From: a bacterium ADurb.Bin374
GTDB lineage: Bacteria; Riflebacteria; Ozemobacteria; Ozemobacterales; Ozemobacteraceae
Length of the DNA: 21,816 nucleotides
Assembly (NCBI GenBank): GCA_002068715.1
Contig: MWAR01000097.1
Span: forward strand, 1 to 21,816
Direction: 5' to 3'
Shown: one piece after another, positions 7,717 to 16,700 of the stretch
How the letters are laid out: each line of letters begins with the position of its first letter
Numbering within the stretch: the first letter of the stretch is position 1
The notes under the pieces: generated by a model
What the model saw: only the letters and a program-made list of their open reading frames with translations
Databases searched by the model: none
What the model was told of the DNA's origin: nothing
Translations under genes and position numbers: made by a program

Positions 7717-8943
7717 TCAGATTCCGGCGACCTGCGCATTGGCTTCGGTCTTCGAGGCGAGCACCTTGTCGAGGGCCTGGACGAGGTCATCGCGGATGTC
7801 CTCGTAATCCTCACAGCCGACCGAGAAGCGAACGAGCCCGTCGGAAATGCCGGCGGCCTGACGGCCTTTCGGGCCCACGCTGGCGTGGGTCATGCTGGCA
7901 GGATGCTGGATGAGCGTTTCGACGCCGCCGAGGGAAACGGCGAGCGTGCTCAGTTTCACGGTATCCATGAGGATGCGGCCGGCGTCGACGCCGCCCTTCA
8001 GCTCGAAGCTGATCATTGCGCCGAAGCCTTTCATCTGCTTCTTCGCAAGCTCGTGCTGCGGATGCGACGGTAGGCCGGGATACTTCACCCACGCCACGGC
8101 CGGGTGTTTCAGCAGGTCCTGGGCGAGCTTCATGGCGCTGTCCTGGGCCACCCGGACGCGCATGCCAAGGGTCTTGATGCCGCGGAGGACGAGCCAGGCC
8201 TGGTGGGGGTCGATCGTCCCACCCATCTGGACGAGTACTTTCTTCATCTGGGCGAACAGTTTCGGATCGCGCGCGACGATGATGCCGGCGACGACGTCGC
8301 TGTGGCCGTTGAGAAACTTGGTCATGCTGTGGAGAACGACATCGGCGCCCAGATCGAGCGGCTTCTGGAGCATCGGGCTGCAGAAGGTGTTGTCGACGAC
8401 GAGGATGGCGCCGTTGGCGTGGGCGATTTTCGCGCAGGCGGCGATGTCGCTGATCGAGAGGGTCGGATTGCCCGGCGTTTCCAGGTAGACGAGCTTCGTG
8501 TTCGGCTTCATCGCCTTCTTCACGGCGTTGAGGTCGGTGGTGTCGAGGAAGGTGGATTCGACCCCGAACCGCGAAAGCTCGTTCTCGGCCAGCGTGCGGG
8601 TCGGACCATACACCGAGTCGGTGGCGACCATGTGGATGCCCTGGCCGAGGAAGGCCATGAACACGGTGGAGACTGCCGCCATGCCGGAGGCGGTCGCGAG
8701 CCCCAGACCGCCGCCTTCCAGTTCGGCGACGCACTCTTCGAGGCCGGCCGTGGTGGGGTTGCCGAGGCGGGTGTATTTGTAGCCGCTGTCCTGGCCGCTG
8801 AAGCGGGCGGCACCCTGGGCGGCGTTCTCGAACGCGAAGGTCGACGACTGGAAGATCGGCACGCTCACGCCCCCATACAGCTTGTCGGGATGCTGCCCGG
8901 CATGAATACATTCGGTGTCGAACCCGGTCTTACCCTTTTTCAT
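7717..8943 (-). CDS. Trans-sulfuration family PLP-dependent enzyme (Cys/Met metabolism)
   Basis: The product is 408 residues, typical for the family. ATG 8943 lies 7 bases after AAAGGAG, and the protein starts MKKGKTGFDTECIHAG. Family landmarks are YTRLGNPT (57-64), the phosphate-binding SGMAA (86-90), ETPGNP (155-160), DNTF (184-187) and the PLP lysine K209 in HSMTKFLNGHSDVVAG. Members carry out gamma-elimination or gamma-replacement on cystathionine, methionine or O-acetylhomoserine. The methionine gamma-lyase cysteine is replaced by Pro (YGPT, 112-115), and the Lys-Asp pair of that enzyme appears as Leu-Val. Cystathionine gamma-lyase/synthase or O-acetylhomoserine sulfhydrylase activity is therefore at least as likely. 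It is a single-gene unit with its own promoter and terminator. Confidence 0.93.
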   Translation of the reverse strand: MKKGKTGFDTECIHAGQHPDKLYGGVSVPIFQSSTFAFENAAQGAARFSGQDSGYKYTRLGNPTTAGLEECVAELEGGGLGLATASGMAAVSTVFMAFLGQGIHMVATDSVYGPTRTLAENELSRFGVESTFLDTTDLNAVKKAMKPNTKLVYLETPGNPTLSISDIAACAKIAHANGAILVVDNTFCSPMLQKPLDLGADVVLHSMTKFLNGHSDVVAGIIVARDPKLFAQMKKVLVQMGGTIDPHQAWLVLRGIKTLGMRVRVAQDSAMKLAQDLLKHPAVAWVKYPGLPSHPQHELAKKQMKGFGAMISFELKGGVDAGRILMDTVKLSTLAVSLGGVETLIQHPASMTHASVGPKGRQAAGISDGLVRFSVGCEDYEDIRDDLVQALDKVLASKTEANAQVAGI

Positions 8944-8998
8944 GAAAGAACTCCTTTCCCTGAAGGCGCGATGTGCGCCGGTTGCTTTTGCTGGTGGC

Positions 8999-9027
8999 AT
9001 TGTAAAGGCGGTTGGGCCGCTTGTCCA
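8999..9027 (-). promoter_or_regulatory. sigma70-type promoter of the PLP enzyme gene
   Basis: On the minus strand TGGACA, a 17-base spacer and TACAAT. It lies about 55 bp upstream of the start codon. I saw no SAM- or T-box-like leader structure. Confidence 0.5.
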
Positions 9028-9049
9028 GAGGAAATTCCCGGGAAGGAAA

Positions 9050-9075
9050 ACGGGCTCCGCAGATGCGAAGCCCGT
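9050..9075 (-). terminator. Terminator of tRNA-Pro
   Basis: On the minus strand ACGGGCTTCGCA and TGCGGAGCCCGT pair (one T-G pair) and are followed by TTTCC. It starts 11 bases after the tRNA 3' end. Confidence 0.7.
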
Positions 9076-9086
9076 CTTCTTACCGG

Positions 9087-9159
9087 TCGGGGCGGCCAGA
9101 CTCGAACTGGCGACCACTTGAACCCCATTCAAGTACGCTGCCAACTGCGCTACGCCCCG
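9087..9159 (-). tRNA. tRNA-Pro (anticodon GGG)
   Basis: A 73-base cloverleaf. The acceptor CGGGGCG pairs with CGCCCCG. The D arm is GCGC/GCGT. The anticodon stem CTTGA/TCAAG encloses loop ATGGGGT with anticodon GGG. The T arm GCCAG/CTGGC carries TTCGAGT, and the discriminator is A73. The first pair C1-G72 is typical of bacterial tRNA-Pro. CCA is not encoded: the next bases are CCG. It reads CCC and CCU codons. Confidence 0.95.
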
Positions 9160-9195
9160 GTGGGTCGAATGCCCAGAACCTTGAGAACGAGGTTC

Positions 9196-9224
9196 TTTAT
9201 ATCACATTCCGGTATCGGGCGCAA
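9196..9224 (-). promoter_or_regulatory. sigma70-type promoter of tRNA-Pro
   Basis: On the minus strand TTGCGC, a 17-base spacer and TATAAA. It ends 36 bp before the mature tRNA 5' end. A 7-bp dyad, AGAACCT/AGGTTCT, lies in the short leader between them. Confidence 0.55.
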
Positions 9225-9315
9225 GTGATTTCGGACCGTTCATCTTTTTGCCTCGATCATTCCGCGATTTCGAGTCTTCGCCCCCCCGGACAGTCATTCA
9301 CTATGAACGCGGAAT

Positions 9316-9344
9316 TTGTTCCGGGGAATTCATTATGGTACATT
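9316..9344 (+). promoter_or_regulatory. Candidate promoter of the 9383-12740 operon with overlapping palindrome
   Basis: TTGTTC (9316-9321), a 17-base spacer and TACATT (9339-9344). A perfect 13-base palindrome GGTACATTGTACC (9337-9349) covers the -10 box, which would suit a repressor operator. Both calls come from the sequence pattern alone. Confidence 0.35.
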
Positions 9345-9382
9345 GTACCGATCATAACGGATCACAAAGGCAGTTCATATCG

Positions 9383-10681
9383 ATGAAAACGCGTTCCGGA
9401 ATCCGGAAAGCTCCGGTTCCGCTTTGGTTTTTCAGCTCCTGGCTTTCAGGTTTGGTCGGGCTGGGGCTTCTTGTGATCGCTTCCGCAGGATACAACCACC
9501 AGGCCGCCGCCGGGCCGGGCCTTTCAGCCAATGCCCAGGCTTCTATGGAAAAAGCCCGCCAGGGATGCTCGACGAACCGCTGGAATGACGTCATCAGGCA
9601 TGCGCTTCAGGTCCTGCAAGAGGATCCGAACCACGTGGAAGCGCAAGCATGCCTTGCAATCGCCGATCTTCAGCAAGGAAGAATACAGCCCGCCATCGAG
9701 AGACTGATCTGGGTCAACACGGCGAATCCACGTCATCCGGGGTATCGACTCGCACTCGCCCAGGCGCTCGTTTCAGGCGGCAACCCGAAGGAAGCCGAGG
9801 TCCAGGCCGGGTATGCGGTTCAACTCGCCCCCCAGGATCGCATCTGCCTCGAATTTCTCGACCGTCTCACCGCAGCCTCGGGAAAGCCACGAAAAAATGA
9901 CGGCATCGTTCCGCCCCAAGACGTCGGCAGCCACGCTCCCCCGCCCAATGCGCAGGAACGCGAGCCCGCCGGCTCGGCGAAAGCGGAAAACGCTACCGCA
10001 TCAGCATCCCGGCCAGACACCGCCATTCCCGACAAACGCTGGCTCGCCCTCGAGGAGATGTGCCGAATATCTCCGGATCGAGCCCTCGAGATTCTCCTCA
10101 AGGCAATCCTCGAAGAGCCGGACCTGCTGGCCCGCCAGGGATGGCCCTACTTCCAGGAATGCACCGCCGGGCAGCAGAAATCCGCGCGCCTGGAGATCAT
10201 CAGACGGTTCCTGCGATGGAAGGCAGGGGAAATCGCCGACCGGGAGTTCGAGGCATGGCTTCCGACCGCGATTCCACGCGATCTCTGGGAACAGGATGTT
10301 CTGCTGTCATCCATGATTCCCTCACTCCGCCGGGGAGGAATGAAACTGTCGTTCCTGAACCCCGTCTCGAAACAGGAACAGGAGGATGCCGGCTGGGCTT
10401 CATCGCTCGATGAGCAGACATCGGCGGCCTTGTCGAACGCCGACGTCCAGGAAGCGTGGCAACTTCATGTCCGGCATGCCCTGGGCGCATCCGCAGACTG
10501 GCATTACCAGTCCGCACGCCTGGCGCTCGAACTGTGGCAGGCTTCGAGTTTCGACGACGAGTGGCTGCTCGTGGCCCGCGACCATCTTTTATCGTGCCAG
10601 TCCGACGGCAGGTGGCGCGACGAAGCCCGGATCATCTTGCAAGAAGTGGAACGCCGTTGCCCGAAGGTATCGTCCAGATGA
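9383..10681 (+). CDS. Membrane-anchored TPR protein, function unknown
   Basis: The product is 432 residues from ATG 9383, with a weak AAAGG about 12 bases upstream; an in-frame ATG at 9335 is possible. Residues 18-36 are one membrane segment after a basic N-terminus (MKTRSGIRKA), so the rest should be periplasmic. Residues 50-165 carry about three TPR-like helix pairs (NRWNDVIRHALQVLQEDPNHVEAQACLA; NPKEAEVQAGYAVQLAP). A Pro/Ala-rich linker (170-215) leads to a helical C-terminal region that I do not recognise. TPRs bind partner proteins, so a scaffold role is likely. The stop codon overlaps the start of the next gene (ATGA), so the two are translationally coupled. Confidence 0.85.
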   Translation: MKTRSGIRKAPVPLWFFSSWLSGLVGLGLLVIASAGYNHQAAAGPGLSANAQASMEKARQGCSTNRWNDVIRHALQVLQEDPNHVEAQACLAIADLQQGRIQPAIERLIWVNTANPRHPGYRLALAQALVSGGNPKEAEVQAGYAVQLAPQDRICLEFLDRLTAASGKPRKNDGIVPPQDVGSHAPPPNAQEREPAGSAKAENATASASRPDTAIPDKRWLALEEMCRISPDRALEILLKAILEEPDLLARQGWPYFQECTAGQQKSARLEIIRRFLRWKAGEIADREFEAWLPTAIPRDLWEQDVLLSSMIPSLRRGGMKLSFLNPVSKQEQEDAGWASSLDEQTSAALSNADVQEAWQLHVRHALGASADWHYQSARLALELWQASSFDDEWLLVARDHLLSCQSDGRWRDEARIILQEVERRCPKVSSR

Positions 10682-11793
10682 GCCGCCGAACCATCTCGCT
10701 CGTGATTCTCATCATGCTCTCGTTCATCGCGGGGGTGCTCTATTATCGGCTGGGCCTGTCCCAGGCCACCACCCCGGATCTTCCGATGCCCGAAGAAACC
10801 GACCGATACAATCGATATGATCCGGCCGGGGCAGGTCTTCCGGCTTCTTCGGCGGCACCGATCGAGACCCCGCCGGAGGAATCGCTTTCCGCTACCGGCC
10901 CGATGGCCCTGCCGGCCCCGCTTCAAAACCGGACATTGCAGGCGTTCGAACTCGCCATGAGACGCCACCCGCCCGACGGGAATCCGGATTTCTGGCTGGC
11001 GAAGGCGCACATCCAGCGTCGAAGCTGGCCGTCGGCGGCACGCTGCCTTCAATCGGCGCTCCGGCGGCCTCTCCACCATCATCTGCGCCATGTCTTTTCC
11101 TGCCTGATCGCCCATATCGAGCTGATCCTCTGGCTGAAGCAGCAGGAGACGGCTCGGACAGGGGCATATCTCGACGCATTTCGAACAGGGGGCAGCGCGA
11201 TTCCCCCCGAATGGGAAACAGGCACGTTGCGCGCCGGAGCCGGATTTTTTCTGAAGGAGTCGCGGAACGCCTCGGAAACCTCGAGCGCAACCGTCATTAT
11301 TCCGTCGCCGGAGATTCTCGCGGAAATTCTCTCCAGAGAACTGGTTCAGGTCGCTTCCGCCCCCGAATCGATCCCGACCTATCTGATGTCGGTTCAGAAG
11401 AGGTATCGCGCCCGATGCGGAGAGGTTTTACGCCTGGTCAACAAGCATATCCCACAGCTCGAGTTCAACCAGACCTATGCGGCGGTCGATTTTCTCTACG
11501 AGGCTCTGCGCCCCGCCGCCCCCGAGGGAACCACCGGCTCCGGGCCTGGCCGGGGCGACTGGTTCGGCTTGTTCGAGAAAGAGTGGTGCACCCCGGCCGT
11601 TCCCGCCTGCCAGGGCCAGCGGTTTGAACGGATGAGAAACCGCTGGGGCTGCGTATTTCACGAAGAACTCGTTCCCGTCGAATCTTCGGTATTGTCTGAC
11701 CAGGAGTTCGCCGTTGCCGAAGCCTGGGCGGAGTTTTTCATCACACATCCCCAGCGAGTTCCCGAACCCTACCTTCCGGAGATGAATCCATGA
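10678..11793 (+). CDS. Single-pass membrane protein, unrecognised, second in the TPR/FecR operon
   Basis: The product is 371 residues. ATG 10678 overlaps the previous stop in ATGA. A membrane segment spans residues 6-22 (TISLVILIMLSFIAGVLYY). A low-complexity Pro/Ser/Ala stretch (28-78) follows. From about 82 there is a helical segment whose arrangement resembles a TPR pair (TLQAFELAMRRHP, WPSAARCLQSALRRP). The remaining 230 residues are mixed, with several Trp and Cys residues (WCTPAVPACQGQ, NRWGCVFHEEL). I recognise no family. It shares topology and low-complexity linker style with the upstream TPR protein, and the two may be distantly related or form one complex. Confidence 0.8.
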   Translation: MSRRTISLVILIMLSFIAGVLYYRLGLSQATTPDLPMPEETDRYNRYDPAGAGLPASSAAPIETPPEESLSATGPMALPAPLQNRTLQAFELAMRRHPPDGNPDFWLAKAHIQRRSWPSAARCLQSALRRPLHHHLRHVFSCLIAHIELILWLKQQETARTGAYLDAFRTGGSAIPPEWETGTLRAGAGFFLKESRNASETSSATVIIPSPEILAEILSRELVQVASAPESIPTYLMSVQKRYRARCGEVLRLVNKHIPQLEFNQTYAAVDFLYEALRPAAPEGTTGSGPGRGDWFGLFEKEWCTPAVPACQGQRFERMRNRWGCVFHEELVPVESSVLSDQEFAVAEAWAEFFITHPQRVPEPYLPEMNP

Positions 11794-12740
11794 CAGCCTC
11801 TTCCGCCAAACCCGGCCCGGATCCACATTCGGAAGCATTTGTGGGCTCGATCCTTCGCGAGGTGGACGCGTCGCTCGGCATCGTGAAGAACGATGAATCC
11901 TTTGATCTAAGCACCGCTCAGTTCTGGTACAAAGCTGCGTTCCAGAAGGAGATAGAGGGCCTCTTCAGCGAAAAAACACGGCTGAAGGTACTCATCGAGG
12001 GGCTGAAGGCCCGAAAATTCTCGGAAGAGGACATCCACAACCTCTTCGGCCGCATCCGCAAGGCGCGTGCCGAGATGTTCCAGGAGGCCCAGGATGTCGA
12101 GGAAGCGAGAAAAAAACTCAAGCTGAAAGTCGCAGCGATCGTCGGAGTGATCGTCCTGGTGTTTCTCCTTCTGGTCTTCTTTTCCGTCAAGCGCCAGCAG
12201 GAGGAGGAAAAGGCCGCGACCGCCCTGGCAAAGGCAAAGATCATCCGCTGGGATTCGGCGAAGAACATCAGCAGACGGCGCAGCAAAACCGATGCTGGAT
12301 TTTCGGTCATTCCTCTTCGACAGCCGGAAATGTTCGAAGGCGATCTGGTTCAGACCACATCCGGGGAAAACACGATTCCGTTCGCGGACGGAGCACGTCT
12401 GACCGTGCATCCCGACAGTCAGTTCCGGGTCATTTCCGTCGAGGTCGCCCCGCCCGATCTTCACCAGACGCTCGTCAGGCTCGAACTCGAGAAGGGGAGC
12501 TTCTCCTGGAAAAAACCGGAAACGAGCTCCATGCGCTGGCAATTGGCTTTTCCAGGAGGGGAACTCCGGGTCAAATGGGGCCAGGGAACATTGCGCGTCG
12601 ATGGCGGCAAGCGTCGCGCCACCATTCTCGAAGGCGAAAATTATCTTTCCAGGCCAGGGAAGCTCGACGTTCCTCTGAATGGTCTGATGGAAGCGGTCTT
12701 CGACGGAAACGCTCCCGAAGTCATCCAGATGGTGGAGTGA
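11790..12740 (+). CDS. FecR-domain membrane protein, third in operon
   Basis: The product is 316 residues, starting at ATG 11790 in a 4-bp ATGA overlap. Residues 1-110 are a charged, helical, probably cytoplasmic region (FSEEDIHNLFGRIRKARAEMFQEAQDVEEARKKL) ending in a likely coiled coil. Residues 111-133 are one membrane segment (VAAIVGVIVLVFLLLVFFSV). About 165-300 form a FecR-like beta domain: MFEGDLVQTTSGENTIPFADGARLTVHPDSQF, then LELEKGSFSW, GGELRVKWGQGTLRV and ATILEGENYL. FecR domains are periplasmic sensor or scaffold domains, in classic cases regulating an ECF sigma factor. No sigma factor gene is adjacent, so signalling through fecI is not supported here. Confidence 0.83.
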   Translation: MTASSAKPGPDPHSEAFVGSILREVDASLGIVKNDESFDLSTAQFWYKAAFQKEIEGLFSEKTRLKVLIEGLKARKFSEEDIHNLFGRIRKARAEMFQEAQDVEEARKKLKLKVAAIVGVIVLVFLLLVFFSVKRQQEEEKAATALAKAKIIRWDSAKNISRRRSKTDAGFSVIPLRQPEMFEGDLVQTTSGENTIPFADGARLTVHPDSQFRVISVEVAPPDLHQTLVRLELEKGSFSWKKPETSSMRWQLAFPGGELRVKWGQGTLRVDGGKRRATILEGENYLSRPGKLDVPLNGLMEAVFDGNAPEVIQMVE

Positions 12741-12951
12741 CGCGAGTGCGATCATCCCCAGTATCCAATGAGAGAATTGCTTCCTGAAATACATAAGCCA
12801 AGTTCGCGTTCCAGTTCGTGCCGAGCCCGTCTACAAGAGCGGGGCCAACGAGGCGTTTTCTCCAGGAAACAAGAAATTGTCGATTTTGCATGTGAAGAAT
12901 TGTATGCTGAAGTATGTAAAAAGTTTGCATTTCACTGGACGGAGGTTGCCG

Positions 12952-13560
12952 ATGTCGTTCCGGAACAATTCGAATACCCGTGGGATAGCTCTGTTCTGCG
13001 CGCTCGTAATGGCCGCGATAATATCCTCTGCCGTATATTCCCAGCCGGCTCCCACGATTGCCAACGATGCGCAGGTGATGCAGATCGCGAGCATGACGGC
13101 ATCAGACACCCCGTCATTCGTGTATCCGCCGAGTTCTACCGGCATCCTGCCTGATATCGGGCAGCGTCAGCAGCTGCGGGTTTTCGTGGTTCATTCCCTC
13201 ATGCACCTTCATCAGGCTTACGGCTACATTTCCTGGTCCATGAGTGCGAGCAGGCGCAACCTGACCGAGAATCTCCACCACGTGCACCTCAAACAGGTCG
13301 CATCCTATGCCGATCAGATTCTGGCGCTCGCCCACGTGGTTCAGCGGTGGGACGGCGCCTCCCCGGCCTGGACGAAGGTCATGACACGGCTCGGGGAGAT
13401 GAAGAAGGCATTCGAGCTGCTTCAGAAGGCCCAGGGCCAGGGAAGCGGCACGGCACCGGATCCGTCGGCCGAAGAAGCGGGCAAGCTTTTCGAACAGGTC
13501 GGAAAGGACCTGCCGGAGCTGTTCACATCGGCGCTTGCGACTCCTTCCGTGCAGCCTTGA
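12952..13560 (+). CDS. Secreted alpha-helical protein, unknown function
   Basis: The product is 202 residues. ATG 12952 is chosen because GGAGG lies six bases upstream; in-frame starts further up have no ribosome site. Residues 10-29 are a signal peptide (IALFCALVMAAIISSAVYS). The mature protein has an extended N-terminal stretch (to about 60) and then a mostly helical body. It is His-rich around LRVFVVHSLMHLHQAYGYISWSM and NLTENLHHVHLKQVASYADQ, and ends in a Gly/Ala/Glu-rich tail. I do not recognise the family. The His cluster could bind metal or haem, but nothing proves it. It lies 211 bp after the FecR gene and 238 bp before the giant gene, and may be transcribed alone. Confidence 0.75.
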   Translation: MSFRNNSNTRGIALFCALVMAAIISSAVYSQPAPTIANDAQVMQIASMTASDTPSFVYPPSSTGILPDIGQRQQLRVFVVHSLMHLHQAYGYISWSMSASRRNLTENLHHVHLKQVASYADQILALAHVVQRWDGASPAWTKVMTRLGEMKKAFELLQKAQGQGSGTAPDPSAEEAGKLFEQVGKDLPELFTSALATPSVQP

Positions 13561-13665
13561 TCGCACCTCGGAAGGCACAGTTTCGGTAAAAATATTTTTC
13601 GTTGAGGGAATCGATAAAAAAGTGGATAATTTACGGTAGGAGTGGGCTGTACCGTTTCTTCCGTT

Positions 13666-13693
13666 TTGCTTGTTCTGTATGAGGAAGTATAGT
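13666..13693 (+). promoter_or_regulatory. Candidate promoter of the pilin/giant-protein operon
   Basis: TTGCTT (13666-13671), a 16-base spacer and TATAGT (13688-13693), about 105 bp upstream of ATG 13799. An A/T-rich tract with a 12-base palindrome AAAAATATTTTT (13588-13599) lies further upstream. Confidence 0.35.
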
Positions 13694-13798
13694 ATCTACC
13701 CCGCGGCACCTCAGATATTCCCAACGAACAAACGGCAACGTCCGGCCCTTAAGAAATCAAGACATTCAGACGCCGCGTCAGACGAGGAGAGGCTGCAC

Positions 13799-16700
13799 AT
13801 GAATCAGGCGAAACGCTGGATCCGAGGGGTCATCGCGATGGTCCTCATCGCGCTTTTCTGGGCGGGCGGCATCTCATGCGCATCGGCTGGAAGCAGTTAT
13901 CCGGCACCTCACACGCCAAAACCAACCGGCCCGTATATCGAGTATCACCCCCCCACCTCGTATCCCTTCATCTACAACGGCTGGTTCGACGTCAGTATCG
14001 GAACGACATTCACCATGCCGCGCGGCGAGTTCGACACCCGGGAGAACATCGATCGCAACACACCTTTTCAGCCGTTCATGAAGGACAAGAAGGTCTTCAT
14101 GTATTTCGGCCCGAACAATCTGGGATCGACCCAACTGCTGAACTCGGGCGGCTGCCGACTGACTCCCGACAAACAGGCATTCACGCCGTTCAATCTCGGT
14201 TCCCGTCTGAATATGTGGCATTGGCGGTACGAATATGACTGGACGTTGGTCAATTACTGGTACAGCGTTCCCATCCGGTATGCGACCTATTGCTGGTCGG
14301 GCGGGTGTTCCGGCGAGGGCAAAAGCCGATATTGCTGGTCCGGCGGCTGCACGACCTACGCCGTCGACTGGAACTATTACGAGGTCTATTACTGGACGAA
14401 AGGCTCGTTCCTCCGCAAGGTCCGCCAGGACGAGATCAGAGACTTCGAAGTCAGGCTCAACATGGGCAAGCGGTGGGATCCCATCCTGAAGAAGTGGATC
14501 GAAGTGTTCAAATCCTTCTGGTCCCCCGTGTCCGGTGAATTTGCCCGGGTCACGCCCGACGGTTTGAAAGACCAGCGGTTCGAGTACAACGGCGAGCTCA
14601 GGGATTTCGTATTTTATTGGTACCATTATTTTTTCAGGCACCCACTCGATAAAATTCAGCGTTTGCTGGAAGCGTTCGTGCATCCGCTCCCTCCGGGGAA
14701 CCCGACCTGGCGAATGGATGTCGACAATGTCTGGCGCCCGACCATCGACGACACGAAAGTCAAGCTCCAGCTCCGCTGGGACAAGCCCTATCTGAACAAG
14801 AACCAGGAACGATACTATATCGAATACGGCAAGCTGTTCGACGGCAAGATCAAGATGCGCGACGTCGTCAAGCTCCTGTCGAATCTCGGTTACGATCAGG
14901 TGGACGTGCCGGTGTACATGGCCATCGAATCGGCCGAGCCGAAACTGTATCTGGTGACCACTCCCCGGATGGTGAAGGGCGTGAAAAAGGCCCCGGCGCC
15001 CTACACACCGATTCCGACCGAGAACTATCTCAGTCACGCCGGCGTCATTCCCGGGTATACGCTTCACCCGGGCACAGAAGCATTCGGCCGCGGCTACATC
15101 CGCGAATGTACCGTTCCCTACACGTTTGTGAACGGCAAGCCCAAGGCTGGCCCGGTCAAATACATCTTCTCGAAGATGTTCGACATCAACGCGGACGGCC
15201 GGATCGACAGCATCGACAAGGCCTTCCTCGAGCGCGGCCTGAAGATCGCCGATTTCGACGAGGACGGCGACGCCGATACCGACGACTGCGCGGGAATCTC
15301 GTATCACTCGTTCGGCAACTTCCCGGAAGCGTTCGAGAAACTCGGCCAGGGGATCCGGTCTGCGTTCGCTCGGAACCCGCTCCTGCTAATCAATTCCAGG
15401 GTCTTCGCCTTTGTCGGGCCGTTCCCGATCAAGGAAACGATCGTGAAGAATGGAGTGATCGGCCGAACGGTCGCGCACATCCAGGTCGGCTGGATCGGCA
15501 ACGCCCTCACCGGCACCTTCTACGCCACGGAAATCCCCGGCGCGGGTTCGAAGAAATACCCGCTGTCCCCGGTGAACCTGCGGTATACCCAGAAAGAATT
15601 CCCGGGCTACACCGGCGCGAAGTTCCTGCCGAACCTCGGCCCGGCGCCCCACCCCAGGCGCGCGGAGGATGCCTCCCGGTTTCCCGAACTCTACCGCTCC
15701 CATACCGGCATCGTGGTCGACGGGACGATCATGGGGTATTTCAAGCGGCTCACCGTGCAGGCGTATCAGAAATGCGACTTCACCGGAGCACATTGTTACC
15801 CGGTCGGCGACCCGTGGGGCATCGGACTGCTCGAAAGCGTCGAATCGGGCAACATGGGCCAACTGCCGCTCTTCGGTGACGTCGACGGCGTCGACGGCCT
15901 CACTTCCAAAGACCTCGCCCGCTGGGACGAGATCAAAGCCATGGAAGGCTTCATCCTCAGCAGCGTGTATCAGCACCCGATCGGCATGGCAATCGGCAAG
16001 CCGGTCGTGACCGACCTCAACCGCGAGTTCCGGGTCATCGCCGGCGGCAAATTCTCGGCCTATCCTCCGGCCGGGGCGAACACCTTCACGCTGAAGGAAT
16101 CCTACAACTACAAGTTCATCGAGCCGACGATCTGGGCATACGATCCCGCCGAGGGCAATCAGATGTCGTTCGGCCGTCGGTTCAGCCTCGAATCCGGCGG
16201 CTGGGATCCGGCTAAACCGCCCCCGACGCCACCCTACCCGCCCGTCCAATACAAGAAGCTTCCCACGGCGATTCTCGGCCCCGACGACATTCCGGAGGAT
16301 ATTCCGCAGACCTGGCGGGCGCCCGGGGTCGAAGACGTGGTCATCAAGCCCGACACATGGGTCCAGACCTGGTCCATCGCCGGCCTCGAGAGCGAGGGCG
16401 GCACGGGAACTGGCGAGAGCATGACCTACGAATTCAAGCGGGCCGGTCGGTATACGATTACACATATCACTCGCTATACTCAGCGAATCGTGACCCCCGT
16501 CACCGACTCGCTCGGCGTCATCGTCTACTACGCGGTCACGGATATTCCGCAGACGCGCGTTCTGACCCTGAACGTGCGCGTATTCGACCACGAGATCTCG
16601 GAGTTCGAGGATCCCAGGCTCGAGCTGAAGGGGCCGGGCAACGACGCTACGTATGCCCCGCAATGGAGAGCCACGGCCGACGACCTGCGAAAGCGCGACT

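Noticed and set aside
8944..9086. SAM or T-box riboswitch in the leader of the PLP enzyme
   Set aside because: The predicted leader is only about 50 bases and shows no matching structure.
8104..9228. Long plus-strand frame opposite the PLP enzyme
   Set aside because: It is a shadow of the minus-strand enzyme and runs through the tRNA gene.
11790..12740. Classic FecR/FecI iron-signalling system
   Set aside because: No ECF sigma factor or TonB-dependent receptor is nearby, and the fused cytoplasmic part does not resemble the sigma-binding region of FecR.
15178..15300. True cellulosomal dockerin
   Set aside because: The paired calcium loops fit the pattern, but there is no cohesin, scaffoldin or glycoside hydrolase in the window. 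A calcium-stabilised structural module is more likely.
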